The notes: generated from the letters alone by a model not told the origin. A stretch of 64,000 nucleotides of DNA from Gigaspora margarita (GCA_009809945.1 WTPW01001594.1:3821-67820), one strand, 5' to 3'. Numbered from the stretch's first letter, positions 1 through 11,553 are shown. Numbers and translations are program-made.

Positions 1-600
1 AAAAAAAAAAAACAAAATGAAAACAAAAAAAATGAAACGAAAACAAAAAATGAAATGAAAATAAGAAACAAAAAGCGAAAAAAAAACAAAATAGAAGATC
101 TAATTATAAACAAAAGATCTAATCCGATCTTGTAGTACAGAATTTGAATATCATCGAACTATTTCAAAAAATTAGTCCAACGCAATCCAGGTTACAGATT
201 GGGTTGGTTTGCACAAGGTTTCGAAAAGTTGTTGTTTTCTTGCAAAGGTGTTTTTGTAAAGTGCCAAAATAAAAATAAAATAAAAAATAAATAAAATGAA
301 AACAAAAAAAATAAAATAAAAACAAAGAAACGAAACGAAAACAAAAAAGCGAATCTGATCTTGTAGTACAGAATTTGAACTATTTCGAATAATTAGTCCA
401 ATGCGTGATCCAGGTTATACTGATCTACTGATCCTAGCTTGGTTTAAAGAGGATCGAAATATTTCGTTATAATTTTTAAAATTTCTAACGAAATATAACG
501 AAATTTTGATATTTGAAATATTCTGTTATATATTACGTAATATTTTGCTTATATTACGGTTTATAAGATCTTATGTAAGATTATACTATTATAAATTTGC
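1..600. repeat. A-rich low-complexity DNA with an internal duplication
   Basis: Runs of AAAACAAAATGAAA-type sequence dominate. A segment at about 119-200 recurs at about 352-425 in the same orientation. Both copies hold GATCTTGTAGTACAGAATTT, then a TTAGTCCAA..GATCCAGGTTA-like stretch, and each is preceded by A-rich DNA, so this is an imperfect tandem duplication of roughly 230 bp. From 450 to 545 the sequence is rich in CGAAAT/ATTTCG and makes weak palindromes. I see no gene here. Confidence 0.6.
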
Positions 601-603
601 TGA

Positions 604-741
604 TGTAGTTATATATTTTTTAAATAGATTTATTAATTATTAAAGCCTGGACAAGCTTTGGACAATCTTGGATGTTTGGACAATTTTGGACATGAACAAG
701 CCAAAAAAGGCTGTGAACAGCCAAAACATACAACACTGCAT
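604..741. repeat. Partial copy of the MITE at 1239-1518
   Basis: This segment matches 1382-1518 almost base for base, including GGACAAGCTTTGGACAATCT and a terminal TACAACACTG. It lacks the left half of the complete copy, so it is a truncated copy or the product of a local duplication. Confidence 0.6.
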
Positions 742-794
742 AAGGCCATTCCAGAAACACATAAAGCCATACAAAAAAATTCAACTTCAGAGAA

Positions 795-1118
795 ATGAGC
801 AAGACCACTTCTGGAAAAACAAGAAAAATATACAAGATTGCCTTCTACAAAAATATGAAGAAACGTAAAATAAGAATGCCAAGGAAACACTACTTCATAA
901 GAGATACAAAAACCACTTCACAAAAATGGAACCCAGAAGAAAATCTAACAGCAACAATGATACTATTGACAAACTTACAATGATATCACCAACAATGCAC
1001 TAATAATGGTACTAATGATGATACTGGTGACAATACTAATGATGATACTAATGACAACACTAACTATGGCACTAAAACTGAAAAGCAACAAGCTAAAAAG
1101 AAAAAAATTAGTAAGTGA
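795..1118 (+). pseudogene. Basic, Asn/Asp/Thr-rich coding relic
   Basis: One reading frame runs from ATG 795 to TGA 1116-1118, broken by one in-frame TGA at 981-983. The first half is basic. The second half is an Asn/Asp/Thr-rich tail (NDDTGDNTNDDTNDNTNYG) followed by a lysine cluster ending in KKKKISK. The same kind of tail can be read at about 1600-1664, where it is cut by the TIR element at 1665-3587 and resumes at 3588-3629 with KKKISK and a stop. The family is not recognised. The repeated tail suggests two copies of the 3' end of one gene or transposon ORF. It could also be a chance low-complexity frame. Confidence 0.3.
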
Positions 1119-1238
1119 AAGTACAAAAATCAACAGAAAAAAAAATTAAAAAAATAAAGAATTATTTTAGATGATCATTATTTATATGCATGCATACATA
1201 AGTGAAAAACATTTTCCCTTATATATATATATATATAT

Positions 1239-1518
1239 AGTGTTGTCATAGGACAGCTTTGAACAATGATTTGGACAATTTTGGACAATTTTGAACAATT
1301 AAATAAAGTAAAATTACTTAAAATTTTATTAAGATAATATATTTTAATTTTAACTGAAATGTGTTTAGCATCTAAAAAAATATATAGTTATATATTTTTT
1401 AAATAGATTTATTAATTATTAAAGCCTGGACAAGCTTTGGACAATCTTGGATGTTTGGACAATTTTGGACGTGGACAAGCCAAAAAAGGTCGTAGACAGC
1501 CAAAATGTACAATACTGT
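1239..1518. mobile_element. hAT-like MITE, 280 bp
   Basis: The left end reads AGTGTTGTCATAGGACAGC and the right end, read inward, CAGTATTGTACATTTTGGCTG. The element sits in a TATATATA tract, which could be an 8-bp target duplication but is simple sequence, so it is not decisive. The ends resemble the better-defined MITE at 15563-15810 (CAGTGTTGTACAT). There is no coding capacity. Confidence 0.5.
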
Positions 1519-1664
1519 ATATATATATATAAAAGAGAAAACTTACTGTAATCACTTCATTGGTGATTTGTTCAGTTACAGAACCCCAAGAAACTATAAC
1601 ACAACACCAACAACAATACTACGACAACACCAATGATAACACTAATAACAAAACCAAATCCAAA

Positions 1665-3587
1665 TAGTGATTGGACCCATTTTAAAAAATGTGACCCAGG
1701 TCATCTGCCAGGTGGACCCGCAGGTTACTCGGGTGATTAACAGATTTATCAAGTGTTCTGTTTAACCTGGGTCAACATTATGAGATGCCGTGAACGAAGT
1801 CACATAGCATCTATTTGTCACAAGACCATGGACTGGGCCTATGACATAGAATTGAAAGTGGTAAGTATGAGGTATTGGTGACAGATTTAGAAGTATGAGA
1901 GTTGAGTAAGAATGAGGTAATGCGTGGGAAATACTAGTTCAGTTGAGTAAGTATAAGGTATGGTGATGAGAATGGAAGATGGGCAAAAATGAGGTATTGC
2001 GTAAGAGATTGTTTGATAGGTTGAGTACATATGAGGTCATGGGAGATAGTTATTTAAGGAGAAAGAAGTAGAGTTTGTTCTCTATCTTTTGTTTTTGCTG
2101 CTAGCTCAGCACTTGTCTGGTCTTGTCATTGGCATCATATGGTCACAATAAAAATGAGAAAAAGAAATAATAGTTTTAGTGGATGATAAAAACATATGGG
2201 AAATATTACTAGCTACATTAATCTTGGAAGGTGGTATAGGGCATAACACAGAGAAATCGTCACACTAGAGTTAAAGAATACACTGGATTGTTTACTAGTG
2301 GAAATATTAAAATTGTTGTGTAATGGTGAAGGTTTGTCAGAAGCAGGAGTTAAAAAAGAGTTTAGTAGAGAAATTAGTAGGAAAGATAATTAGTAAGATG
2401 AAAGGAAAAGGCAGAGTAGATGATAATGGTCAAGGTAGAGATATGGAAAAGAAAGCAGTACGGGTTTGGAAGGTAAAGCATATGAGAGGAGTTTTGAAAA
2501 GAGAGCAGAAAAGTTGAAGGAAGTGTTAACAAGAATAGAGAATCCTGATTTGCAATTTATAGCATTAAAAGGTTTTTAGAAAAATTTGTGCAATTGACGT
2601 TAAAAAAAGCTATTGAGGGGAATAAAAAAGAACATTCAGGTGAGAAAAGTAAATATTGGCCAAGAGAGAAATTCAATAAAGCGAGAGATTTATTCAAGTA
2701 TGACAAGTAGTGTAATGTCAGTAAATTTTTGGAAAGTATGATAGTGAACAGGAATTGAGAGTTGATAAGGAAGGTACGAGATGTGGCGGCTACTAGCAGC
2801 AAATAAAAATTGAACAAGGTATGTTTAACATGGGCAGAAAATGGCTTTCTCAGCTATGAACTGAAAGTTCAGGGTGGGTAAGGTTAGATAAAGCATGACA
2901 GGTCTTTGAGGATTTTGTAGCAGGGCTAGGTAGATGGCTTGCCTAGCAGTGGTGGATATGGTAGGGTTTTTTAGATTGATTGGAGATGGCAGGTTTGGCA
3001 TTGTGAGTACAGGAGTACCTTGGCGCCATAGTAAGGGTATATAGAGAAAAAGGGTTCAAAAATCCAGTAGAAGATTTTAGGATGAGAGTGGTAGTAATGG
3101 AAATAGGTAAGAGCTCAAGGAGAAGAAGCAGATTGGTCCCAGGACCCTTTTCCACTTGAGGTGTTAAGAAAGTACCATGATATTCTGCTTAAAAAAGTGG
3201 ATTTGGTAGAGATTTGGCTTTAGTTGCTTTGGGTTTTTATACAATGTAGATACCAGAGAAATTAGGTTGTTGAATAAGTACCTGAAGAATATGCAAAACT
3301 AAAGGAACAGTATATGGCTCATAGTTTGAGGATAGGAGGATCGATAGCAGCAATGAAGGGAGAGATATTGTTAACTCAGGTTAGGACCACGTGAGCAGCG
3401 AGGCAAAATCCTATATGTGTATTTCATAAACTATTTCATAGTCATGGGGAATATGGTCAAGTAACAAATACCGCATGTACATACAGGTCAATCTGTGAGT
3501 TGACCACCTGGGTCACTACAACTCAATACGGGTTACCCAACCCACTCGCGAGTGACCTGGTTAACACCAACCTGGGTTCAATCACTA
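1665..3587. mobile_element. TIR element enclosing a decayed recombinase
   Basis: The left end is TAGTGATTGGACCCA and the right end, read inward, TAGTGATTGAACCCAGG. Flanks of eight bases (aatccaaa / attcaaaa) agree at six positions, which suits an old hAT-type target duplication. Both subterminal regions are dense in GACCCAGG-type motifs. The element cuts a coding-like tail: flanking sequence before and after joins into a lysine-rich frame similar to the one at 1070-1118. The interior holds tyrosine recombinase motifs (separate entry), which is not what a hAT element should carry. Confidence 0.55.
2290..3400 (+). pseudogene. Tyrosine recombinase relic (Crypton/DIRS/XerD-like)
   Basis: Several frames carry pieces of a tyrosine recombinase. 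About 3208-3243 reads RDLALVALGFYTM, like the start of the catalytic domain (RDLALxxLGF). About 3320-3367 reads HSLRIGGSIAAMKGEI, matching the conserved H-x-x-R box (HSLRIGGATAA). Upstream, about 2773-2860, VRDVAATSS and LTWAENGFLSY resemble the core-binding region. Stops and frameshifts separate these pieces, so no intact protein is possible. Motifs are read by eye; the family (Crypton, DIRS/Ngaro or a captured bacterial-type integrase) is not resolved. A basic open stretch at 2323-2517 may be its N-terminal part or unrelated. Confidence 0.5.
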
Positions 3588-3962
3588 ATTCAAAAGGTGA
3601 CAAGCTAAAAAAAAAAATTAGTAAGTGAAAAGCAAAGCAAAACAAAAAACAACAAAATATTGATTATTATGGTACATAAAAAAATATATATATGATCACC
3701 AATCACGAATATGATTGGCTGATTATATAAAATTTGAGTTTAGGTTAAGGTTTTCTATATTTATATAAACCTCATTGAGGTTTAGAATAAAAAAAAAATT
3801 AATATAAACCTCTATAAGGTCTATATTATTAATATCAAAAACCCCAGGTCTAGGCTAAGGTTTTTCTATATAAATAGTTAAATCTAAATTGAGAAATTAT
3901 GAATTTCTTGTAATTATATAATAAATAAAAGTTAATAAAATGATTATTTTTCTTTAAAAGTT

Positions 3963-4700
3963 ATCTCATATTGTTGAAAATAAGTCACCTCCAAAAATAA
4001 GCTACTCTCCTTTTGGTCAAAAAGCTCAAAAACATCTTTGATCCAAAAATAAGCTACCCTATGATCAATGATAGTTGCTACATAGTAAAGTCCAAACTTT
4101 ACTATACAAATCAATTATAGTTACTTAAGTAAACTTATTTGGAAGATCAAAATAAACATACTCTGAATTTTTAACAAAATTGGAACAATTTTTATTTATT
4201 AGTTTTTAATTTTTATGTTTAATAAAAAAATCAAAATTTTATTAACAAAATATATTCATTGAACTTAAAAATTAAAAGTCAAATAATAAAAAGTGCTTCC
4301 AATATATATATTTTAATCTTCCAAACAAGTTTAGGCCATTCCAATTTGATTCTACTGGTATGTTTAACATAACACTAATAAATGATCTGCAACTCTTAAA
4401 CATAAGAAGGTAAAAAAACATGAGATTTTGATTGACTAATAAATTTTTTTTGAACAATTAATATGACTTTTATATTAAATAATGTTTATTGCCCCCTCTA
4501 TCTGAGGATCAAAAGGGGGTTATGTTAAACATAATTTTAACTTGGTGTGACCTTAATTAAGCGCAAATAATTTATTTACATAGTAGAACTTGGATTTTGC
4601 TAACCAACAATTGATTATATCTAAAAATAAGCTACTCTGGATTTTTATGTTCGAAATCGTCCAAAAAAGGTAGCTTATTTCCTGAAACAAACAGTATCTC
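3963..4700. mobile_element. Inverted-repeat element with AAATAAGCTACC ends
   Basis: The left end (about 3963-4010) reads ATCTCATATTGTTGAAAATAA, and the right end read inward reads GAGATACTGTTTGTTTCAGG then AAATAAGCTACC. Second inner copies of AAATAAGCTACTC lie in both halves (about 4000 and 4625). The same end motif is used by the MITE at 26581-26875, so this looks like a longer member of that family. No coding sequence is seen. An internal AT-rich stretch has further weak inverted symmetry (CTTATTTGGAAGATCAAAAT at 4135 against about 4315-4330). Confidence 0.5.
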
Positions 4701-5274
4701 CATGATTAAAAATACTTTAAAAATCTAAAAAAACTGTTTAAACTATTGTTTTTTCTATTCATACATGTAATTTAGATTTTATTCTGTTTTTATTATGTTT
4801 TTTTGTAGAAGCAAAAAAGATTGCCAATTCCTTTAAAATTCATGTGATAAAAAAAAAGCAAATACTGTTGTGGTCATGAATGTTAAAGCGTTCATTATTT
4901 TTTTTTAATTTTTACTCTGAAATTAATGAGTTGTTTGAAATTTAAAGTTCTGCTTATAAACTATCAGATGATATAAATATTGAATACACCCAAAACTTTC
5001 CGTATTCCATTATATTCCGACTAATTGCAATTATTGAAGAATATTTGATTATAATAAATATTAAGATAATACTAAAATTTTGATCTTTTCCAAATTTATA
5101 ATATGTATTGTGGCAGTTGTAAAATTTTTTTGTTTTACCAGAAACTGCCTTTACATCCAAATGTAATTACGAAAGGTAAATGATTTATAATCAAATCATA
5201 ATCAAATTAAGCAAAATATTTATCGCGAATGATAATTGAAGTTGTTACACAACTCTAAATTATTGTATTTCTAA
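4701..5274. other. Intergenic, nothing recognised
   Basis: AT-rich sequence without a convincing gene, repeat or target duplication. Short open frames here have no recognisable motif. Confidence 0.5.
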
Positions 5275-5282
5275 GTTGTACG

Positions 5283-5550
5283 TAGAGATGTGAAAAGTCC
5301 AAAAGCCAAGTCTTTATTAAAATTTGGTCTCAAGTCAGACTTGGGGCTTCGACTCGCATCTAGTATAGCGTTAAAAATTGTGAATGCATGCAAAGTATGC
5401 ATGAATACATAATTTTTATCTTAATGCTATATCTAAATATACTCGATGCACGTGCAGATTCGAGTCAAAGTCCCAAGTCTGACTTGGGATCAAAGGCTCA
5501 GCTCGATTTTTGGAATCGAGTCGGACCGGACCGGGCTTTTCACATCCCTA
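5283..5550. mobile_element. hAT MITE, 268 bp, perfect 8-bp TSD
   Basis: Ends are TAGAGATGTGAAAAGTCC and, read inward from the right, TAGGGATGTGAAAAGCCC. Both sides carry the identical 8-bp duplication GTTGTACG (5275-5282 and 5551-5558). The interior is itself palindromic (CCAAGTCTGACTTGGG-type and GTATGCATGAATACATA). No coding capacity. The TAGAG end and 8-bp duplication are typical of hAT elements; the end resembles those at 11390 and 52379. Confidence 0.85.
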
Positions 5551-5794
5551 GTTGTACGTACAAATGCTTTATTTTATATTCAAATTCTGACTTTGAATGC
5601 GACTTTCAAATCCACAAAATCTCCAATGTTTACATGACATAGTGTCCTACAAAGGTTACCAAAGCGCAATAATAAATGATTTAAATCTGCTCTGCTTTAA
5701 ATTGATTTAATAAAAATAAAAATCAGCGATTTATATCATATTGCAAACAAGAATCCGTGGGAAAATTTTTGTTCAAGTAACCTTTTTACTGTGC

Positions 5795-7047
5795 ATGATT
5801 ATGCAGAAAAAACACATGATATGGTTCAGTGTAACAAAAGCGCCATTGTGTCAAATTTTGTCTTGGTACTTTTCCTTTGTTCTTTCTTACGTTATGTATT
5901 ATATTTTATCTATAGCATTAGTATTATTTTTTGTCGGATTTCAAAAGTTATCACTTACAGTGGTAATTTTTCTTATAATATCGAGGTTCGCTTTTCAAAA
6001 ATCACCACCACAACCACAACTACCACCACCATCATCACTAACAATATTCACCGATGAATTCTCGGGAAATCTTTTCAACAATTTTATTGAACTTCTTGAA
6101 AATGAAAAAGATTTTGATGTGATCATTGTGGTGGGCGAATATCAGAAGAAAGAATTTAAAGCACATTCTACAATTTTGAAATATAGATCTTTATATTTTC
6201 GTAAAGAGTTAACAAATAAAGATTTTAGTAATATTCCAAGAATTATTTTGAATCCGCGTATTTCTATTCAACATTTTGAAATTATTAGAAAGTAAGTTAC
6301 AATTTTTTATAAAAGATTAAAATTTTTAAAATGATTAAAATGATTAGAAAGGAATTTAATTATGACTATAATATAATTTGTCATTAAAGATATATCTATA
6401 TGGGAGTATTATCTTTCGAAGGTCTCGATGATTCATCTACTTTTGATATTATGTTAGCTGCTTGTATACTTCAACTTGAAGATTTGGCAAAGCATATTGA
6501 GACTTATTTAATTGAAAATAAACATCATTGGTTAAATAGAAATTTTGTTGCTCGAGTTTATAGAACAATTTTTCTAAATGAATTTAATAAACTTCAAAAA
6601 TTACAAAAATGGTGTAACGATATCGTAGCGAAATATCCAAGTGTTATCTTTGGTTCAGAATATTTTACATTAATTCCAGAAAATGCACTTGTTTCAATTC
6701 TTAAACGTGATGATCTAAAAATGGAAGAAGTGGAAGTTTGGAATTCAATTATTAAATGGGGAATTGTAAATAATCAAGGATTACCTAATGAACTTAAAAA
6801 TTGGACACATGAAAATTTTCAAACCTTGAAAGATACTTTACAACATTGTCTACCTCATATTCGTTATTTTCACATTTCTGGAGATGATGTAGTCAAAAAT
6901 ATACGCCCATATAAAAGAATTCTTGATAAAGACCTTTGGAAAGATTTATCTAATAGGTTAATGGCTCCGAATTTCCCAATTTCTTCAATAATCAAGCCAC
7001 CTCGTAATTTTTCAAAATCATCTTTACCAACAGGAAGAACTATTTAA
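5795..7047 (+). CDS. BTB/POZ-BACK domain protein, two exons
   Basis: Exon 1 ends at 6291 and exon 2 starts at 6390. The 98-bp intron 6292-6389 has GTAAGT and AAAG ends, and splicing restores the conserved BTB stretch IIRKYIYMGVLSFEG. From nucleotide 6053 the protein reads as a BTB domain (DEFSGNLFNNFIELL, then FDVIIVVG, FKAHSTILKYRSLYF), followed by a BACK domain (LIENKHHWLNRNF, CNDIVAKYPSVIF, ILKRDDLKMEEVEVWNSI). Such proteins are usually substrate adaptors for cullin-3 ubiquitin ligases and are strongly expanded in Glomeromycotina. It stops soon after BACK at GRTI, so it lacks the TLDc or Kelch region many relatives carry. The start is uncertain: ATG 5795 gives 384 residues with a hydrophobic, then Pro-rich leader of about 86 residues that is unusual for the family, so an unseen 5' exon is possible. 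The coding part from 6053 to the stop is free of breaks apart from the intron. Confidence 0.85.
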
Positions 7048-7112
7048 TAAGAAAGAAAACTATTGACAAATAATCCACACGAATTCTTTGTAAAAAAAAA
7101 CAATAAAGTTTC

Positions 7113-8120
7113 ATTATCGTACGGGTCTTATGTAACAACCATGCTTTTTTTGAAAGCTTTTTCGCATGGGTATATACGATAGCATATATCCATGCGAAAG
7201 GGAAAACTGAATTTAGCTTTACTTTCGTTAAATGAAGACTAACCTTTTAGATCACAATTACTAAGGAGATTATTTTGTGTTAGTCGGATGGGTTTAAAAT
7301 TCTCATAGCTGGTAGTTTTTAAAATTATTACAGTGAATGAAGATTCTGTTTGGTTTGTTGGTAGTTTTTAAAATTCTTATAGCAGAGCGAAGAATATTTT
7401 TAAGATTCTCATACTATATTTCAGTCGAATATTTTTAAAATTCTCATAGATGGTGAAAAACTTTATTATTTTAAAATTTTTATAGTTGGGAAAAGACTAT
7501 ATTATAATGGTCGAACGATTTTTAAAGTTTTTATAACCGGGCGATGACTATATTCAGTTTAGATTATTTTTAAAACTTTCATAGTACATTTGATAATTTT
7601 TAAAATTTTCATAACTGGGAGATTTTTAAATTTTTAGTTGTTGGGCGAAGAATTCAAGGGGTCGGGAAACATTTTTTTAAAATTTTTAGTTGTTGGGCGA
7701 AGAATAAAGGGGTCGGGAAACATTTTTATAAAGTTCTTATAACCTTGAATTCAGATTCGAACCTATTTTTTTCCATGTAAGATTACCTAAAAGGTTCAAG
7801 AAAAGAAATAAATATATTTATATAGAATAGTCCATCTAATTGGTTCTACATTTTAAAGACCTTTTTTTTTTATCGAAACTAAAAGTTGATTCGAAGTTTT
7901 TTTTTTCATGTTTGCAACAAATAAAAACATTGGGCTTCAAGATCGTCAATAGTAAAATTGCTGCTCAATATTTAAAAAGAAAAAAAAAAATTAAAGTTTG
8001 GTTAATTAAGAGAAAATTTTACGAACAAGTGAAAAAATAATTACTGTAAATAGTAATATAAAAAGTTTAAATTATTAGTAAAGAATGACGCACGGGTTGT
8101 TACATCAGACCTGTACGATA
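7113..8120 (+). mobile_element. TIR element, 1.0 kb, directly 3' of the BTB gene
   Basis: The left end reads TTATCGTACGGGTCTTATG and the right end, read inward, TTATCGTACAGGTCTGATG; both continue with TAACAACC. The first 600 bp are tandem units of about 60-70 bp around TTTTTAAAATTTTCATAGCTGG and GGCGAAGACTATATTCAG. A related copy lies at about 59359-62025 in the opposite orientation, also just downstream of a gene. The last third (7840-8040) has an open frame with KTLGFKIVNSKI and a lysine cluster, similar to a frame in the other copy. I see no transposase motif and no clear target duplication. Confidence 0.65.
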
Positions 8121-8880
8121 ACTATAACATATACCGTGTGAGAAATATATAATATTAATAAACTTTAAATCGTTACAACTTTTTTTAGAACGGGCTAAAA
8201 TAAAAATTGCATTTCATAGTTTTTTTTTTATTCTAATAAACCCAAAAGAGAAATTTTTAGTATTTTAAGAAAGCTCTAATTAAAACATGTAGGATTTTAG
8301 GAATTTGGCGTATATATATATATTCTTAAATAGCTTGCTTTTTTTTTTTTTTTTATAATAATTTTTTGGCGCTTTTATTAAAAGGTGGGACACACTATCT
8401 TGTACAATAATTTTAAAAAAATTTGTATGGTTTATTTTATTTTTTTTATCGCATCAGTATTTCCGTTAGATTTCCAAAATCCGAAATATTTCGCCAATAA
8501 AGAAATTTCCCCGTATCAAAATAATTTTATTTCAACTTGCAAAATATAAATTTTATTACATTATTTATTGTGCGTTATAAAAATACTTAAAGATTAACTA
8601 TGGTAAAAACTTAAGTATAAAAAAAATTCTTATTTATAGAATAACCCTTATCTTTAAATGTCTAGAGAATAAAATATATTTGGTGACAATACATGAATGA
8701 TAATAAAAATTATTCCGTGTGAAAAAAACCTCAAGTAATAACTGGGTTTCTGAAATGGAGGTTTAATTTTCTCCATAACATCGGTATGACAATTTGATTC
8801 CATTGTCGGTTTAATAATTGGCAAGAATATGTTATTAAGAATAAGATTACACAAAATCGGTAAAATTATCCTTCATTATT
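8121..8880. other. Intergenic, nothing recognised
   Basis: AT-rich DNA with a T-run at 8339-8355. No supported gene or repeat. Confidence 0.5.
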
Positions 8881-9293
8881 AACTTTAGGCTTAGAGTTAG
8901 GTGTTGGTTAGGGTTACCGTTTATAACGGAGTCGAGTAGTTCAATGATCCCATGGGATAGTTCTCAAATTGTTATTGAGGTTATAGTGGTGTTGTTTCCT
9001 ATAACCTCCCTTATTAATGCTTCGATCCCGTCAAGCTCTAAGTTCCAAATAAGTGATTTAATCACTTAAAAGGAGATTTACCTGTAGGTATATCGAAGCT
9101 CAATAGGCACTTTTCTGTTGGTTGTTGATGTTGCTGCTTGGAGACCAGGCCAGCTGAGAATTCGTTTCTCGAAATTATCTCCAATGGACATCTTGGATGA
9201 TTGGCTTACAAAGAGATACACGTACAAGAATAAAGATTTAAAATCCTCAAAGTGGTCGAAGATTTCGTAAAAGTAATTCGATTGGTAATGCAA
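8880..9293 (-). pseudogene. Possible dynamin-like GTPase relic
   Basis: On the minus strand from 9293 the frame reads FVSQSSKMSIGD and then TSTTNRKVPIELRYTY. This resembles the dynamin P-loop region (GxQSSGKSS followed by TRxPxELR), but the P-loop lysine-serine part is degenerate. The frame ends at a TAA that overlaps a GTAAAT donor-like site. Further 3' (about 9025-8890) another frame reads GIEALIREVIGNNTTITSI, a TGA, then HGIIELLDSVINGN, in the place expected for the region after the GTPase motif. Assignment rests on short motifs only; a fortuitous frame is possible. Confidence 0.35.
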
Positions 9294-11381
9294 TCATTTT
9301 GAATTTTTTTGAGCAATTTATAATAAAAGGATTATTACAAGATTTGAAAAAGATTAACGTCTAACACGTACGTTTTTATAACAAAAAATCCCTAAAAACA
9401 TCTCCAAACCTATTGCGTATTCATATGATGATCTAATGATAATCTCTTAAGGGCCTTAGATCGTGGATAGGGCCAAAAAGAGTATAAGTATAGATACAGA
9501 CTTATTTACGCCACTAATTAAGGCTCAACTGCATAAGTCAGCATATATAATATCGAATACTGTATATAGAAAACACTTTGTTAAAGTTGTTTGAAAATAA
9601 ATTCGATCATTGTCCATGTGATCAATATGTGATCAATAATTGGCCAATCAACTATAGAAATCGACACGGATAAGCCCGATGTTTATTAACTGTTATTTTT
9701 CCTAGTTGTATTCATTGCCCTCGTGAAGGGCGTAAAAATTAAAAATTTTGTATGAGACTTATCCCGAATAATTGGTGATTCCGATATACCGCAGATTTGG
9801 TGCATAGATCGGCAAAATCATTAATAATAAATTAGTAAGAACTTTAAAAAAAATTGGCTTTGGCTGATTAAAAGAACTTGTAAAAAAAATTTTTTGTTCA
9901 TTAAATTTTGAAATTGCTGAAGCAAATACTATTCGTCGCTAATCAATTTAACGGCTTTTGCCGATCTGATGAAGCATATGAATTGAATACGTATTATTTT
10001 CTTTCAAACAATGTAAACAAATTAGTCCATATAAGGTTAATTTTTTCTGGTTTCATTTTTTTTCTTGACAAAATTTGCCCGACAATGCCCGAAGATACTT
10101 TATCTCTTGGAAGACTTCCCGAATAAAAAATGATGAAATTAATAATAAATAATTTTTGATTTTTATGCTTTTAATTGTTTAATAGCAATATATAATAATT
10201 TATTACATCCGTGATTTATTGCCATTAACGTGCATATCGTATTTACGCGTAATAACGTGCATGAGTATTATTTTGAAATTGTCTTTTTTTTTTTTTTTTT
10301 TTTTTTTAAAATTGCATGAATCTTAAAAAATTCTCAATCTATTTTAAAAAGTTAGGACGAGGAGCTTGATAAAAGATATCTCGATGCTCACCCTGATTAA
10401 TTTTATCTGAAATCGGACGTCGATTCATTATGAAACTCTTCAATGATCAATTTGAAGAAAATAAAAACACCACTTTGCAGTTATTTGTATTCTGTTTGTT
10501 TTTTTTTTTTTTTTGTTATTTTTTACTCCACTTGGTTTTTTTAAAAAGGTTATTTTACTCCACTTGTTGTTTCAATTGTGGGGAGGTTTTATTTTTGAAG
10601 CGCATTCCCTTTCGTTTCTTCGTAACCTTTATAGTATTTTATTCAAATTAAAAAAACCATTCATATGTGTTTTACAATTCAAATAATGGTAGCACATCAA
10701 CTTTCTTAATTAAATACGCGAAATAATGAGAAACTATTGGCTTCAAAAGTTTGGTCGATAATTTTAAATAAATGTTAAAAGGTATACTGTATAGTTAATA
10801 ATAAAATAAGTATCGTAAACATGTATAAACAAGATCCCTGAAATAGTGGACCCATCATACATTAGATCCGGGTATGAACCACGAATTCCTTATTAATTAA
10901 ATTAATTACCGTAAATGCAGTTTATTATAAGTATAAAGTGTGTATGCACTTTAAAATTTTTTTTTTCACGATATAACCTTTGGGCGTGTACTAGATCCCA
11001 TTTACAGTATGTATTGCAAAATTTATAAACTTTTCATATAACCTACCTTAAGCCGTATTTTAATACAAAGAAAATAAAAAAAAAACAATACGCTTTTATA
11101 ACTTAAAAGGGACACACTTGATCATTTTTAAAGATTTACAGTATCGAGCGTTTTGACGAAGAATTCCAATTTCGTTTACTTTTTTTGAAAATTGCTTTGA
11201 TTTGATAATGATTAAATTTTAAATCCTCTTGTTTAACATCTTGTATTGATTTATTTGTCTTTTTATTGTTGTGATCTAAATAAGAAGAATCAACAAAATT
11301 TAAAAAATTTTGTTACAGAGTCTATTATCTATATTAATTCATTCAAATAATTAAATAAGATTGAACTATATTAAATTAGCT
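9294..11381. other. Intergenic, nothing convincing
   Basis: About 2 kb without a recognisable gene or element. It holds a 20+ base T-run at 10286-10308, a second T-rich tract near 10500, and unpatterned AT-rich DNA. Open frames at 9908-10126 and 10430-10651 have no recognisable motif, and the latter is largely T-run derived. Confidence 0.5.
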
Positions 11382-11389
11382 GTCATGCT

Positions 11390-11553
11390 TAGAGATGGGC
11401 AAAATGCAAAATTTTCATTTTAGCATGCACATGCGCATGCATTTTTTGCATGCATGCATGCATGTTTTGACCAAAGTTATGATTTAATTTCTTAATGCTG
11501 GCCAGAATTAATTGCATGCACGCATGCAGTCATGCGCATAGTGCCCATCTCTA
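11390..11553. mobile_element. hAT MITE, 164 bp, perfect 8-bp TSD
   Basis: Ends are TAGAGATGGGCA on both sides, flanked by identical GTCATGCT (11382-11389 and 11554-11561). The interior is built from GCATGC/CATGCATG repeats, so the whole element can fold on itself. Confidence 0.88.
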
